A DNA stretch of 64,000 bases from G965214625 sp965214625. Lineage in GTDB: Bacteria; Pseudomonadota; Gammaproteobacteria; Arenicellales; Poriferihabitantaceae. The DNA is taken from NCBI GenBank assembly GCA_965214625.1, contig OZ243962.1:2294001-2358000 (forward strand), read 5' to 3'. A program made the position numbers and the translations under genes. The notes below the pieces were generated by a model, which did no database searches, had not been told where the DNA came from, and saw nothing but the letters and a program-made list of their open reading frames with translations. Shown here piece by piece: positions 28,151-35,868 of this stretch; within the stretch, counting starts at the first letter, position 1; every line of letters begins with the position of its first letter.

Positions 28151-28678
28151 TGAACCCGTCTTTGGTTTGTATTGTTCGTGGTGTGCAGTCACCACCGTAG
28201 GCGGGCTGGGTCCGCTGACATCGGGTCTCACAGGTTAACAGGGTCCCCGGGTTTCATCCGCCCCGGTTTGCCCGTGTAAACATGTATTGGACAAATCATA
28301 AGACACAATCGTGTCGCTTTGATCCAGTAAACTTCGCTCACACTCAAACAGGGCTGCCTGCAAGGCCTCGCGATACTACCATAACCGCTCACTGAACCTC
28401 TACTGTTGCAGGCCATCACCCCATCGCAAATTTTCTCAGGTCTGCAGGCACGGCCGTCCTGTGCCGATAAAATGGGTCTCGGGATGGCCCACGGTATCCA
28501 AATTAACCCGGGCCAGCAACCCATCCGGTGTGGTCGGTCATCCTCTCTTTGACCCGGTCACCTTGTTTATGGAGACTTCCTCTCAATTCAATTTTTTGAT
28601 CAAAATGCCCACCTTCGGACGGCTGCGTCATGATCATGACGCACAAGAGAGGGAGGTGTCCATTCCATCGAGAATTGC
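28151..28678. other. Gene-poor region with a 20-base perfect palindrome
   Basis: The 528 bases between the glycosylase gene and the transposase remnant show no convincing gene. They include the palindrome at 28624-28643, reported separately. The stretch may be debris of the truncated insertion sequence or of its target. Confidence 0.4.
28624..28643. repeat. Perfect 20-base palindrome
   Basis: The bases TGCGTCATGA are followed directly by their reverse complement TCATGACGCA, with no spacer. It lies downstream of the truncated transposase. Such a site could be an operator half-site pair, a DNA-binding protein target or a chance repeat. Confidence 0.7.
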
Positions 28679-28784
28679 TTATGCCGCTTGCCGGATGATA
28701 CGGGGGAGTCGGTTGCGGGCCGTATTCCATGCAAGACCGGATTGGGCAGAATATAGGCCTTGGTCTTGATCGCGAGCGCATTTA

Positions 28785-29260
28785 CACCGCCTGCGCAACG
28801 GCACGCCAGGCTTTTTTTTTGATACCCGATGCCCTGCATTCACCACCCATTGTCCGACCTTGGACAATACGGCCGGGGATAACAGATGGACATTATCGAT
28901 TACCTGCTGGCGTCGATATTCCGGCGCAAACGATCCGTGTCCGAGAAATGCCTGGATGGTCTTGTGCTGGTTGACCAGTTCATGCAGACGATCGAAGTCA
29001 CAACCGAGTCCCTGTTTCAGTACACCCATCACCAGTATCCCCCACAGCGTCATACCCGGACGTCCCACCGCCAGGTTCACGTCGGGGAGTGCCTCCTTCT
29101 CAAGCAGATTAAACAATTCGGCACGGGTTTTTTCGTTGGTGTACAGGTACTGAAGTCCCGACAGCAGCGCGGGAATATCGTCACGGGACTTGGGATCGAT
29201 TCGGATGTCTTCGATCGGCAGACTGCCGATCTCGGCCTGGAAATGAAAGATATTTCGCAT
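28785..29260 (-). pseudogene. Truncated transposase (ISNCY-like), 5' part only
   Basis: From the ATG at 29260 the first 155 or so residues match the N-terminal half of ISNCY-type transposases: IDPKSRDDIPALLSGLQYLY, TLWGILVMGVLKQGLGCDFD, LHELVNQHKTIQAFLGHG and GHRVSKKKPGVPLRRRC. After that point, near 28790, no frame continues the catalytic domain (expected next is the DSFVVETDVHxPTD type sequence). The open frame runs to 28679 with unrelated residues. The catalytic half has been lost by deletion or rearrangement, so the element is dead. No terminal repeats were identified. Confidence 0.75.
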
Positions 29261-29818
29261 CGGAACAGGAAATTGAGAAGCGAAGATTCGATAAAAAACC
29301 TATATTCGCCCAATGATATCAAAATCACATCAATTTTGGGGGATTCTTCGCGACAAGAACTTCCCAATATCCTTTTTAAATCAATTGGGTATGTTTTTTG
29401 GGCGCCAATTGAAACCATTTTCAGCCGTCCAGCCAGACCCCGATTCCCTCCAATTTGCGGCAGGTTGTGTTGTTCAGTGACTCCAAAGGCGATACATGTT
29501 GTCCGAACCCGATACACTCGGACCAACAGGGAATCCACGCCTGTCGTCCTTTGGGTTGCATGGTCGTTCGACATAAGTTTTTGCGACAGACCAAGCCGGG
29601 TTGCAGGCGACGGGCCTGATGCTTGCCGCTAGTCAACAGGGACAATGATCGCCCATCAAATCCAGTTTCGGTATCAGCCCTTTCGGATCATCAAGGGCAG
29701 GGATTGATGGGATCGGGGTCGACAGCTGTGGGCAGGTTGACCTATTCTCAGCTCAGCGGTTCATTATCGGATTTGAATGAACCCTGTTAGAAACAATCAA
29801 CAAGGTGAGGTATTGGCT
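29261..29818. other. Intergenic region upstream of the HAL-like gene
   Basis: These 558 bases should include the left part of the broken insertion sequence and the promoter of the HAL-like gene. The 29280-29420 part is markedly AT-rich. No gene was recognised. Confidence 0.4.
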
Positions 29819-31327
29819 GTGACGATGAACCATATTGAACTGGATGGGGAAAGTCTTACGACTAGCCGCTTGATCTGTCTGGCGAAGACGAATATGCGGA
29901 TCGTGATCAGTGACAGGAGTTGGCAGGTGGTGGCAAAAGCGAGACAGGTAGTGGAGCAGGTGCTCGACAGGGGGGATGCCGTATATGGATTGACGACCGG
30001 TTTGGGCGCCAGGGTGGGTGAACGGCTTACAAAAAAGGAACTGACTGATTTTTCCTATCAAATGTTGCGCGGTCGGGCTCATGCGATCGGGCCGCCCTTA
30101 TCCAAAGCACATGTGCGGACTGCTCTGGTTTTGAGACTCAACAGTTTGCTGACAGGGATGGCGGGGGCCTCACCGTCACTGGTTCAGCATCTTATGGATT
30201 GTCTCAATTTCGATGCGATTCCCGTGGTCGGTGAAATCGGTTCCATTGGCGTCAGTGATCTTTGTCTCGGGGCGACCATGGGCATGGCACTTATTGGGGA
30301 AGGAGACATGATGGATGGTCAAGGCAAGATCAGGCCATCCGGTGACGTCATGGCATCCGTCGGACTGCAACCGGCGGAATTGGGACCGAAGGACGGATTG
30401 GTCTTGGCCAATCATTGTGGTTTTTCGGTTGCAAGGGGAGTCATTGCATTGCACAGTGCAACGGTCTGTTTGGAGTTGCTGCAAAAGGCAGCGGCCATGA
30501 CGATGGAGGCGTTCAGAGCCAATTTGTCTCCCTTGGACAGTATCCTCAGGCAAAGGAACCCGCAACCGGGCCATCGGCGGGCCGCAGAGCAGTTAAGTGC
30601 CTTGTTGCAAGGGAGCGTCCTCAACAATCCGAAGCAAGCAAGAAACCTTCAGGATCCGCTATCCGTACGAAATGTTGTCCAAGTGCACGGTGCCGCTTTT
30701 GCCGCAGTCCAATATGCCGGCGAGATGATTGAGCCGGAACTGAATGCCTCAAGTGATAATCCCGCAGTGGACTTGATGCAACGGAAAATCATATCCTGCG
30801 GCGCCTACTATACACCCCATATCACCTTGGCGGTCGAGACCGTCTCCAGATCGATTTTGCAATCCGCGATGGTTCAGATTGCACGAATGTCCAAACTGCT
30901 CTCGACACGGTTTTCCGATCTGCCGTTGTTTCTGGTCAAGCCGACATCGATTTCCAACGGATTTGCTCCGTGCATGAAGATAGCAGAGTCGGTAGTTGCA
31001 GAAATTGCCCAACGTGCGATGCCGGTTGCCCCGTGGCCCAGTGTGAATGCCGATGGTACGGAAGATGTTATGTCAAACACCATGATGGCATCACGGACAC
31101 TGGAAGAAATTTCCGGTCTTCTCATCCGGCTGATTGCACTGGAAATGATGATGGCAAGCCAGGCACTGGAATGCAGGGGTCTGGGTGATCACATGGCATC
31201 TGGGGTGGCTGAACAGTATGACATGGTCCGTCGTATTGTCCCACCGTTGCAGGAAGATCGTCCCATGAGCAGAGATATTGAAGCACTTGCCAGCCACCTC
31301 CAAAGCACGATGGGTTATTCGAGATGA
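29819..31327 (+). CDS. HAL/PAL-superfamily protein with non-canonical MIO site
   Basis: The GTG at 29819 is chosen because AAGGTGAGG lies 8 bases upstream; ATG 29777 is the alternative. The 502-residue protein has the aromatic amino acid lyase fold markers: AVYGLTTGLGARV (Tyr56, the lid tyrosine), NASSDNPAV and NADGTEDVMSN. The MIO-forming Ala-Ser-Gly triad is missing: the site reads GEIGSIGVSDLCLG, with Val145-Ser146-Asp147 at the place of HAL residues 142-144. The catalytic Tyr of QDPYSLR is Leu281 (QDPLSVR). Lyase activity by the usual electrophile is therefore unlikely unless a different cyclisation occurs. It stands alone, with no hut genes. Confidence 0.85.
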   Translation: MTMNHIELDGESLTTSRLICLAKTNMRIVISDRSWQVVAKARQVVEQVLDRGDAVYGLTTGLGARVGERLTKKELTDFSYQMLRGRAHAIGPPLSKAHVRTALVLRLNSLLTGMAGASPSLVQHLMDCLNFDAIPVVGEIGSIGVSDLCLGATMGMALIGEGDMMDGQGKIRPSGDVMASVGLQPAELGPKDGLVLANHCGFSVARGVIALHSATVCLELLQKAAAMTMEAFRANLSPLDSILRQRNPQPGHRRAAEQLSALLQGSVLNNPKQARNLQDPLSVRNVVQVHGAAFAAVQYAGEMIEPELNASSDNPAVDLMQRKIISCGAYYTPHITLAVETVSRSILQSAMVQIARMSKLLSTRFSDLPLFLVKPTSISNGFAPCMKIAESVVAEIAQRAMPVAPWPSVNADGTEDVMSNTMMASRTLEEISGLLIRLIALEMMMASQALECRGLGDHMASGVAEQYDMVRRIVPPLQEDRPMSRDIEALASHLQSTMGYSR

Positions 31328-31800
31328 TGTGTGGACGATCCTAAGGCAACGCCCCGTCGGCACTGATGGCAGGAGCGACATCTGCCGGTATCTGAAGAAA
31401 TAGCACCCAGCCGGAATCCGGTATGCCTTCGGGTTCCAGTTCCCTCGATCCGTTGTCAGCCCCGATCGATTCAGGCCGAAAATTGGTGTCAATGAAGCAA
31501 ATCACGCACCGATATGGCGATGATCAGGGTTCCTGTGGGGATGGGTCGCCATGACTCATGGTTTCGGTCATCGAAACTGGAAACCCCCGCAATGCAAGGC
31601 CTTTGTCGGGTAATGGGAAAACGTCTCCAGATGCGCTATAGTCGGTTCAATCAGGCGCAGGCAGTGCGGTTGATGTGGCTGGCTATCCGGCCAGTTTTTG
31701 TCGGTTATGGCAGTCGTAAAATGGCAGTCAATTGACCGGAAGTCATCCTGCGAAAAATACGTAGGGTGCCAAACATTCATGACTAAATCAGGGTAAGCGG
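31328..31800. other. Intergenic region, no gene recognised
   Basis: The 473 bases follow the HAL-like gene. A 73-residue open frame at 31514-31735 has no recognisable domain and no good Shine-Dalgarno. The final 50 bases are AT-rich and may carry the promoter of the next gene. Confidence 0.4.
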
Positions 31801-32178
31801 TTGAATCAGTTTTTAGTGCATTTTTTTCCTCTTTTCACCATCTTCTTGTTCGGTACTGCTGCGGTGTATTTTTTCCGCCACGTCAACTCGATCCGAAAAG
31901 TGGAAAAATATATGGAATCCAATCGTCCCATCGAATGGGAGAAGTTGGGTAAACCCAGTGTCTTTTCAGGCAAGTATTCAGAGAAGAATATCAAGCTGAA
32001 GCAGTATATTGATGCTGAAAATGAGAAAGAGGAACGTGATGTTCAAATGGAAATACTGTGGAACAAATCGAAACGGATCAAGAGGACATTAATCCAGGTC
32101 ACCTGGGCTGCTTTCGGAACCTATTTTTTCACCATTTTTGCCGTTCACTTTTTGTTGGCAAGAATCCAGGAGGCTTGA
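31801..32178 (+). CDS. Small two-span membrane protein, UspB-like layout
   Basis: The frame starts with TTG and encodes 125 residues with hydrophobic segments at about 5-25 and 97-119, separated by a charged middle (SVFSGKYSEKNIKLKQYIDA). The layout and the basic segment before the second span (RIKRTLIQ) recall universal stress protein B, but the similarity is weak and seen by eye only. The stop codon is followed directly by an ATG that has the AGGAGG at 32168-32173, so downstream translation is probably coupled. Confidence 0.6.
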   Translation: MNQFLVHFFPLFTIFLFGTAAVYFFRHVNSIRKVEKYMESNRPIEWEKLGKPSVFSGKYSEKNIKLKQYIDAENEKEERDVQMEILWNKSKRIKRTLIQVTWAAFGTYFFTIFAVHFLLARIQEA

Positions 32179-32197
32179 ATGGCCCGATCATCGGGGC

Positions 32198-33034
32198 ATG
32201 TTGATCCGGATGGGTCGATCCGCTACCCCAGCCCCTGTGACCCCTTTCCCCCGGAGCGCCTCATTGCAACTTGACATCGATAAAATCGCCAGGGCACGTG
32301 AAACACTGGTGCACAGGCCCGGACCGATGTGCTTTCTCTTTGAGCGTGTTCGCGAAGAGATAGCGCAGCGTTTGAAAGAATCCGATCAATCCTATCCTTC
32401 GGGGCTGGTGGTTGATTTTCGCAATGGATATTGGGATGTCGACTGTCTGGAATCCATGACATCCATCTCGCTGTTGGAAAGCGCGGAGGATGGATTTTGT
32501 CGTCTCTCGCAGATCAGCAAGTCCAGCGTACACTGTCTGATTATCAATCTTCAACTCAGTTGGTTCGACGTGGAGTCAGTGCTGTCCCAATGCAGCCGGA
32601 TTCTGTGTCCGGATGGCGTGCTGTTCTTTTCAGCGTTTGGTCCCGATACGCTGGGAGAGGTCGCGGAAGCCTGGTGTCAGGTCGACTCGTTTCCTCATGT
32701 TCATTCTTTTACGGACATGCATCTGATTGGCGACATGCTGGTGAGGGCCGGATTTGCGCAACCCTTGCTGGACACGGATTGGTTGACGGTTGAATATCCG
32801 GGTGTGGATTTGTTGTTGAATGATCTCAAAAAAGAAGGGTTCGTCAATATCCAGTCTGAACGACGAAAATCCCTGACAGGAAAAAATCGGTTGGCTGCCT
32901 TCAAGGAGGCGTTATGGCAGCAGCATTCCCGGGAAAACAAGTTGCTGATTACTTTCGAGTTGATTTTCGGGTTTGCAAGAATGCCCGGAGAACGCCATGC
33001 CGTAAGAATTACCCCACCGGTATGGAATGGCTGA
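32198..33034 (+). CDS. Degenerate BioC/NDUFAF5-like methyltransferase
   Basis: The C-terminal two thirds match BioC-type proteins: LIINLQLSWFDVESVLSQCSRIL, FFSAFGPDTLGEVAEAW, HVHSFTDMHLIGDMLVRAGF and LLNDLKKEGFVNIQSERRKSLTG. BioC methylates malonyl-ACP to start biotin synthesis. The SAM-binding motif, normally DLGCGTG, reads VVDFRNGYWDVDCLESM here, and the N-terminal domain is about 40 residues shorter, so methyl transfer is doubtful. Several in-frame ATGs exist; 32198 is used here (278 residues). The best Shine-Dalgarno (AGGAGG) belongs to ATG 32179, which is in another frame and stops after 31 codons. A frameshift near the start is possible. Confidence 0.65.
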   Translation: MLIRMGRSATPAPVTPFPRSASLQLDIDKIARARETLVHRPGPMCFLFERVREEIAQRLKESDQSYPSGLVVDFRNGYWDVDCLESMTSISLLESAEDGFCRLSQISKSSVHCLIINLQLSWFDVESVLSQCSRILCPDGVLFFSAFGPDTLGEVAEAWCQVDSFPHVHSFTDMHLIGDMLVRAGFAQPLLDTDWLTVEYPGVDLLLNDLKKEGFVNIQSERRKSLTGKNRLAAFKEALWQQHSRENKLLITFELIFGFARMPGERHAVRITPPVWNG

Positions 33035-33065
33035 CAGGCAATCCCGTGATGCAGACCGCAAGCAG

Positions 33066-33911
33066 TTATTGTCGCAGGCTGGGCACCTGCAGGGGGATTC
33101 CGGTGTTCATGATCGCCTGGTAGACTTCGAGCGCGATGTATTCGGCACTTTGTGGTTCAAATGGAACTGCCCCCATCTGTGTCATGCAGGCCGCATAACG
33201 TCGATGGATTGTCCCCCAGGGTTGTCCCGACAGCGCCCATTTCGTGCGATAAACCGGGAATCCGACCGTCTGACCCAATGCCGCTCCCAGTACTTCTCCG
33301 CGCAAACGGTTGCCGGCATTGTCAACATGGCAACTGGCACAGGCAAATCCCAGCTGTCCCTGTTTTGTCCAATAGAGCTGTTTTCCTTTTTCATAAGCCG
33401 CCCGGATACGCTCTGCCCGAAAATCGACTGCAACCGGTTCATTATTGGACCGGGAGCGGAAGGTGGCCACCAGACGAGCCATTTTTGCGCCGACCGGACT
33501 CAATGGTGATCGATCATTTGAAACCAGACAATTGTTGATGTCGGACACAATGGTCTGGATAGTCACCCCATCAAAATAAGGATATTGATGCCCGCCTGGT
33601 TTGCCAGAGAAACAATCATCCAACGAGTGCCCGTTGGGGAAAGGGGTACGCCATTCAAGTCGCCCTCTTTGCATGTCGGGTTCATAAGGTGGAAAGACCA
33701 TCAAGAGTTCCCAATTTTTTCTTCTTTTGGCATATTGGGGCAGCGCATTCACTCCGTGTCGGTACGCCTGCAAGGAAAGCCCTGTAAATCGATGTCTGAA
33801 AAATGTTTGAAAAGCCTCGATATCCTGTTCAATCTTCTCTTGTGTGGGAGTGGCCAATGCGGGAGCGGGACCACTGGTCAGGGTCGCTCCCAAAAGGCTC
33901 AAAGCCATCAT
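33066..33911 (-). CDS. soxA: Sulfur oxidation c-type cytochrome SoxA
   Basis: The ATG at 33911 gives 281 residues with a signal peptide (MMALSLLGATLTSGPAPALA); a TTG at 33935 would add an IPRRTTI stretch. Most of the longer open frame to 34562 lies opposite another gene and is not coding. SoxA marks are the single heme motif FACASCHVDN, LRGEVLGAALGQTVGFPVYR, and the Cys heme ligand in RRYAACMTQMGAVPFEPQS. An upstream Cys (INNCLVSND) matches the conserved disulfide of monoheme SoxA. With SoxX it attaches thiosulfate to SoxY in the periplasm. It is separated from soxXYZ by an oppositely oriented gene. Confidence 0.92.
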   Translation of the reverse strand: MMALSLLGATLTSGPAPALATPTQEKIEQDIEAFQTFFRHRFTGLSLQAYRHGVNALPQYAKRRKNWELLMVFPPYEPDMQRGRLEWRTPFPNGHSLDDCFSGKPGGHQYPYFDGVTIQTIVSDINNCLVSNDRSPLSPVGAKMARLVATFRSRSNNEPVAVDFRAERIRAAYEKGKQLYWTKQGQLGFACASCHVDNAGNRLRGEVLGAALGQTVGFPVYRTKWALSGQPWGTIHRRYAACMTQMGAVPFEPQSAEYIALEVYQAIMNTGIPLQVPSLRQ

Positions 33912-34007
33912 GATTGTTGTTCGTCGTGGAATCAAGTCGATCGATCGGCTGATTGCTTTGGAGACTAGGCTGGGCTGATTATACAACGCATTGCGCTTTG
34001 TGCGGGA

Positions 34008-34403
34008 ATGCTTGTCGCCCTGTTTGCTACGACGGTGACCGGAACGGTTTTGGAGGCATCGTCCCGCTGTCCCGAAAGCATGCAAAAATTCATCGAGTAT
34101 CGATTGTTTTTCGGACGGAACAGCGGAGATGCGGAAGTCATCACCGATAAAGCATGGAGCCAGTTTCTTGCGCAAGAAATTACTTCGCGATTTCCCGATG
34201 GACTTGCCGTGGTGGACGCCCATGGACAGTGGCATGATCCTTCCGGAGCCATCGTCCGGGAACGGACCAAGATGCTCGTTATCCTTGCTGAGCCGAATAC
34301 CGAAAGTCTGAAATTGACCGAAGAGGATGCAGAACATTTCAAGCGCACCTTCAACCAGGATTCCGTTCTTCGCGTCAGCCAGGTGGTCTGTGCCGCCTTT
34401 TAA
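34008..34403 (+). CDS. DUF3574 family exported protein
   Basis: The 131-residue product has an N-terminal signal-like segment (MLVALFATTVTGTVLEA) and the DUF3574 core: EYRLFFGRNSGDAEVITDKAW, EITSRFPDGLAVVDAHGQW and RERTKMLVILAE. The function of the family is unknown; many members are predicted lipoproteins or exported proteins. It interrupts the minus-strand sox set between soxZ and soxA. The start may lie slightly upstream, as no clear ribosome binding site precedes the ATG. Confidence 0.8.
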   Translation: MLVALFATTVTGTVLEASSRCPESMQKFIEYRLFFGRNSGDAEVITDKAWSQFLAQEITSRFPDGLAVVDAHGQWHDPSGAIVRERTKMLVILAEPNTESLKLTEEDAEHFKRTFNQDSVLRVSQVVCAAF

Positions 34404-34583
34404 TCGCGCCAGGCCGACACAATGGGTATGCATGGACAGGAGGTCTGGCTCTTTGAGTCCTCCTGACCGTGTGTTTTGTCCAGGAAGGTGGTTGTTGAGG
34501 TGTACGCGATGGCGGCGGGTCGTCAGTGGTGCAATTACGCTGTGAAGACCGCTCCTGCCCAATCGGGCCGGTCACAATGCACG

Positions 34584-34904
34584 TCAGTCTGCTCCGTCCG
34601 ACTGCGTGCCTGATGTATGCACGATCGCATGGGCCGTGCCACGGTTGAAGTGGCTATCTTCCCACTGGACTTGGACCACGTCCCCGTCCCCTGCCTGAGA
34701 CACATGAATGCCTACCAGGGGATTGGGTGTGCCGTTCTTTCCTATCAAGACCTCCGCAACAAGGCGATCATTGAGCCTGAATTCCATGCTTTTGATATAG
34801 TGATTGGTCGTGCCGACCCCGGATTTCATCGGATGTTCGACCCGGCATATCGCCTCGAATCCATCATCGAGCCGGATCAGTTTGAGATGAGTGTCGTAGC
34901 GCAT
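34584..34904 (-). CDS. soxZ: Sulfur carrier complex subunit SoxZ
   Basis: The 106-residue protein has the SoxZ immunoglobulin-like pattern with HYIKSMEFRLNDRLVAEVLIG, NPLVGIHV and GDVVQVQWEDSHFNRGTAHAIV. SoxZ pairs with SoxY in the periplasm to carry sulfur substrates during thiosulfate oxidation. Its ATG overlaps the soxY stop by one base (TAATG), so translation is coupled. SoxZ lacks a signal peptide and normally travels with SoxY through the Tat route. Confidence 0.9.
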   Translation of the reverse strand: MRYDTHLKLIRLDDGFEAICRVEHPMKSGVGTTNHYIKSMEFRLNDRLVAEVLIGKNGTPNPLVGIHVSQAGDGDVVQVQWEDSHFNRGTAHAIVHTSGTQSDGAD

Positions 34905-35374
34905 TATCCCCCATACCCACTGACTGTCGTTCTGACGAATCGGGATGCCTTGAAAACCTGATTTTCCCTATAGGTGTAACAGGTGACCACTGAACTCTTT
35001 TCCAACTTCAGCGTACCGCGCACATGATGCCCTGAACCTGGATGAAGGCAGTAAACCAGCGACAATGGTTGCGTATTGCTGTCGACGAACAGGGCGATTT
35101 TTTCTGCACCAGGCGCAATAACTTGAAATGGAACGAACCCGGCATCTTCAGCCTCAATGGGCAGGGTGATATCAATACTGGTATCTTCAGCGGCCTCGCC
35201 ATCGCCGAACAGTGCCAGTAACGCGTCGCGGTCACGTTGGGCCTGAAAAGCCGAAAGCGGGTACGGGTATCGTGAGATCGTTTCGGAAGCAGACCCGGAT
35301 TTCAGGCTGGGTAACAGCAGCAGCGAGCACAGTGTCAATCCGTCTTTAATGAGTTTTCTTCTAACGATATTCAT
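34904..35374 (-). CDS. soxY: Sulfur carrier SoxY with the C-terminal cysteine replaced by tyrosine
   Basis: The 156-residue protein has a Tat-like signal (IVRRKLIKDGLTLCSLLLLP), the SoxY core (ALLALFGDGEAAEDTSIDI) and ends RTTVSGYGG. SoxY normally ends in GGCGG, where the Cys carries the thiosulfate-derived sulfur on a swinging arm. The codon here is TAT instead of TGT or TGC. A single G to A change would explain it, and the rest of the tail is intact. If real, this SoxY cannot carry sulfur in the usual way. It lies 3 bases after soxX and overlaps soxZ. Confidence 0.9.
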   Translation of the reverse strand: MNIVRRKLIKDGLTLCSLLLLPSLKSGSASETISRYPYPLSAFQAQRDRDALLALFGDGEAAEDTSIDITLPIEAEDAGFVPFQVIAPGAEKIALFVDSNTQPLSLVYCLHPGSGHHVRGTLKLEKSSVVTCYTYRENQVFKASRFVRTTVSGYGG

Positions 35375-35377
35375 GCC

Positions 35378-35794
35378 TTATACCGTCAGCAGAAAATCCA
35401 CGATGGCGTCAATTTCCGATTCGGTCAGTATCTGGTGTTTGCCGAACGGCGGCATGATCGAGGCAGGATCGAAAATGCGCTGGTTCCAAATGTGTTTTCG
35501 AAGTTCCACCCTGTCCGGGAAACGCTTTTTCATCTGACTCAGGGGGCTGGCGATATTGCCTGCAACAGAGAGTGTCCGGGGCCATGGTCGGACTTCGATG
35601 GCATGACAGGCAAGACAGTTACCCCTGTTTCGGTCAATCGCCAAGCACCAGCCCCGGAGGTATGGCCGGTTGTCTGTCCCACTGGAGGCGCGGCATTGGC
35701 TCTCATCCGGCCAGAAATCGGGGATGTCCCGGGCGTGTACCGAGGCACAAACCGGGAACAGGATGATGAAAACCAGGGGCAACAGGCGTTGCAT
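35378..35794 (-). CDS. soxX: Sulfur oxidation c-type cytochrome SoxX
   Basis: The ATG at 35794 gives 138 residues with a signal peptide (MQRLLPLVFIILFPVCASVHA). The protein has one heme motif (GNCLACHAIEV) and the distal Met in IMPPFGKHQILTE. It forms the SoxXA heterodimer with SoxA and takes electrons from the thiosulfate-SoxY conjugation. It is followed after 3 bases by soxY. The longer frame to 35872 overlaps the end of the protease gene and has a low-quality extension. Confidence 0.9.
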   Translation of the reverse strand: MQRLLPLVFIILFPVCASVHARDIPDFWPDESQCRASSGTDNRPYLRGWCLAIDRNRGNCLACHAIEVRPWPRTLSVAGNIASPLSQMKKRFPDRVELRKHIWNQRIFDPASIMPPFGKHQILTESEIDAIVDFLLTV

Positions 35795-35868
35795 GACGAC
35801 CGGCTGCGAGACAAGGGAAACAGGGCGATATCGGCCAGGTGTCCGGCCGCTCCATGATCGGGACGGTT

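Noticed and set aside
29819..31327. Annotation as histidine ammonia-lyase hutH
   Set aside because: The MIO triad and the catalytic Tyr are replaced and no other hut genes are near.
33911..34562. N-terminal extension of the SoxA open frame to 34562
   Set aside because: It lies opposite the DUF3574 gene, which has a clear family match, and lacks protein features; SoxA normally has about 280 residues with a signal peptide as obtained from 33911.
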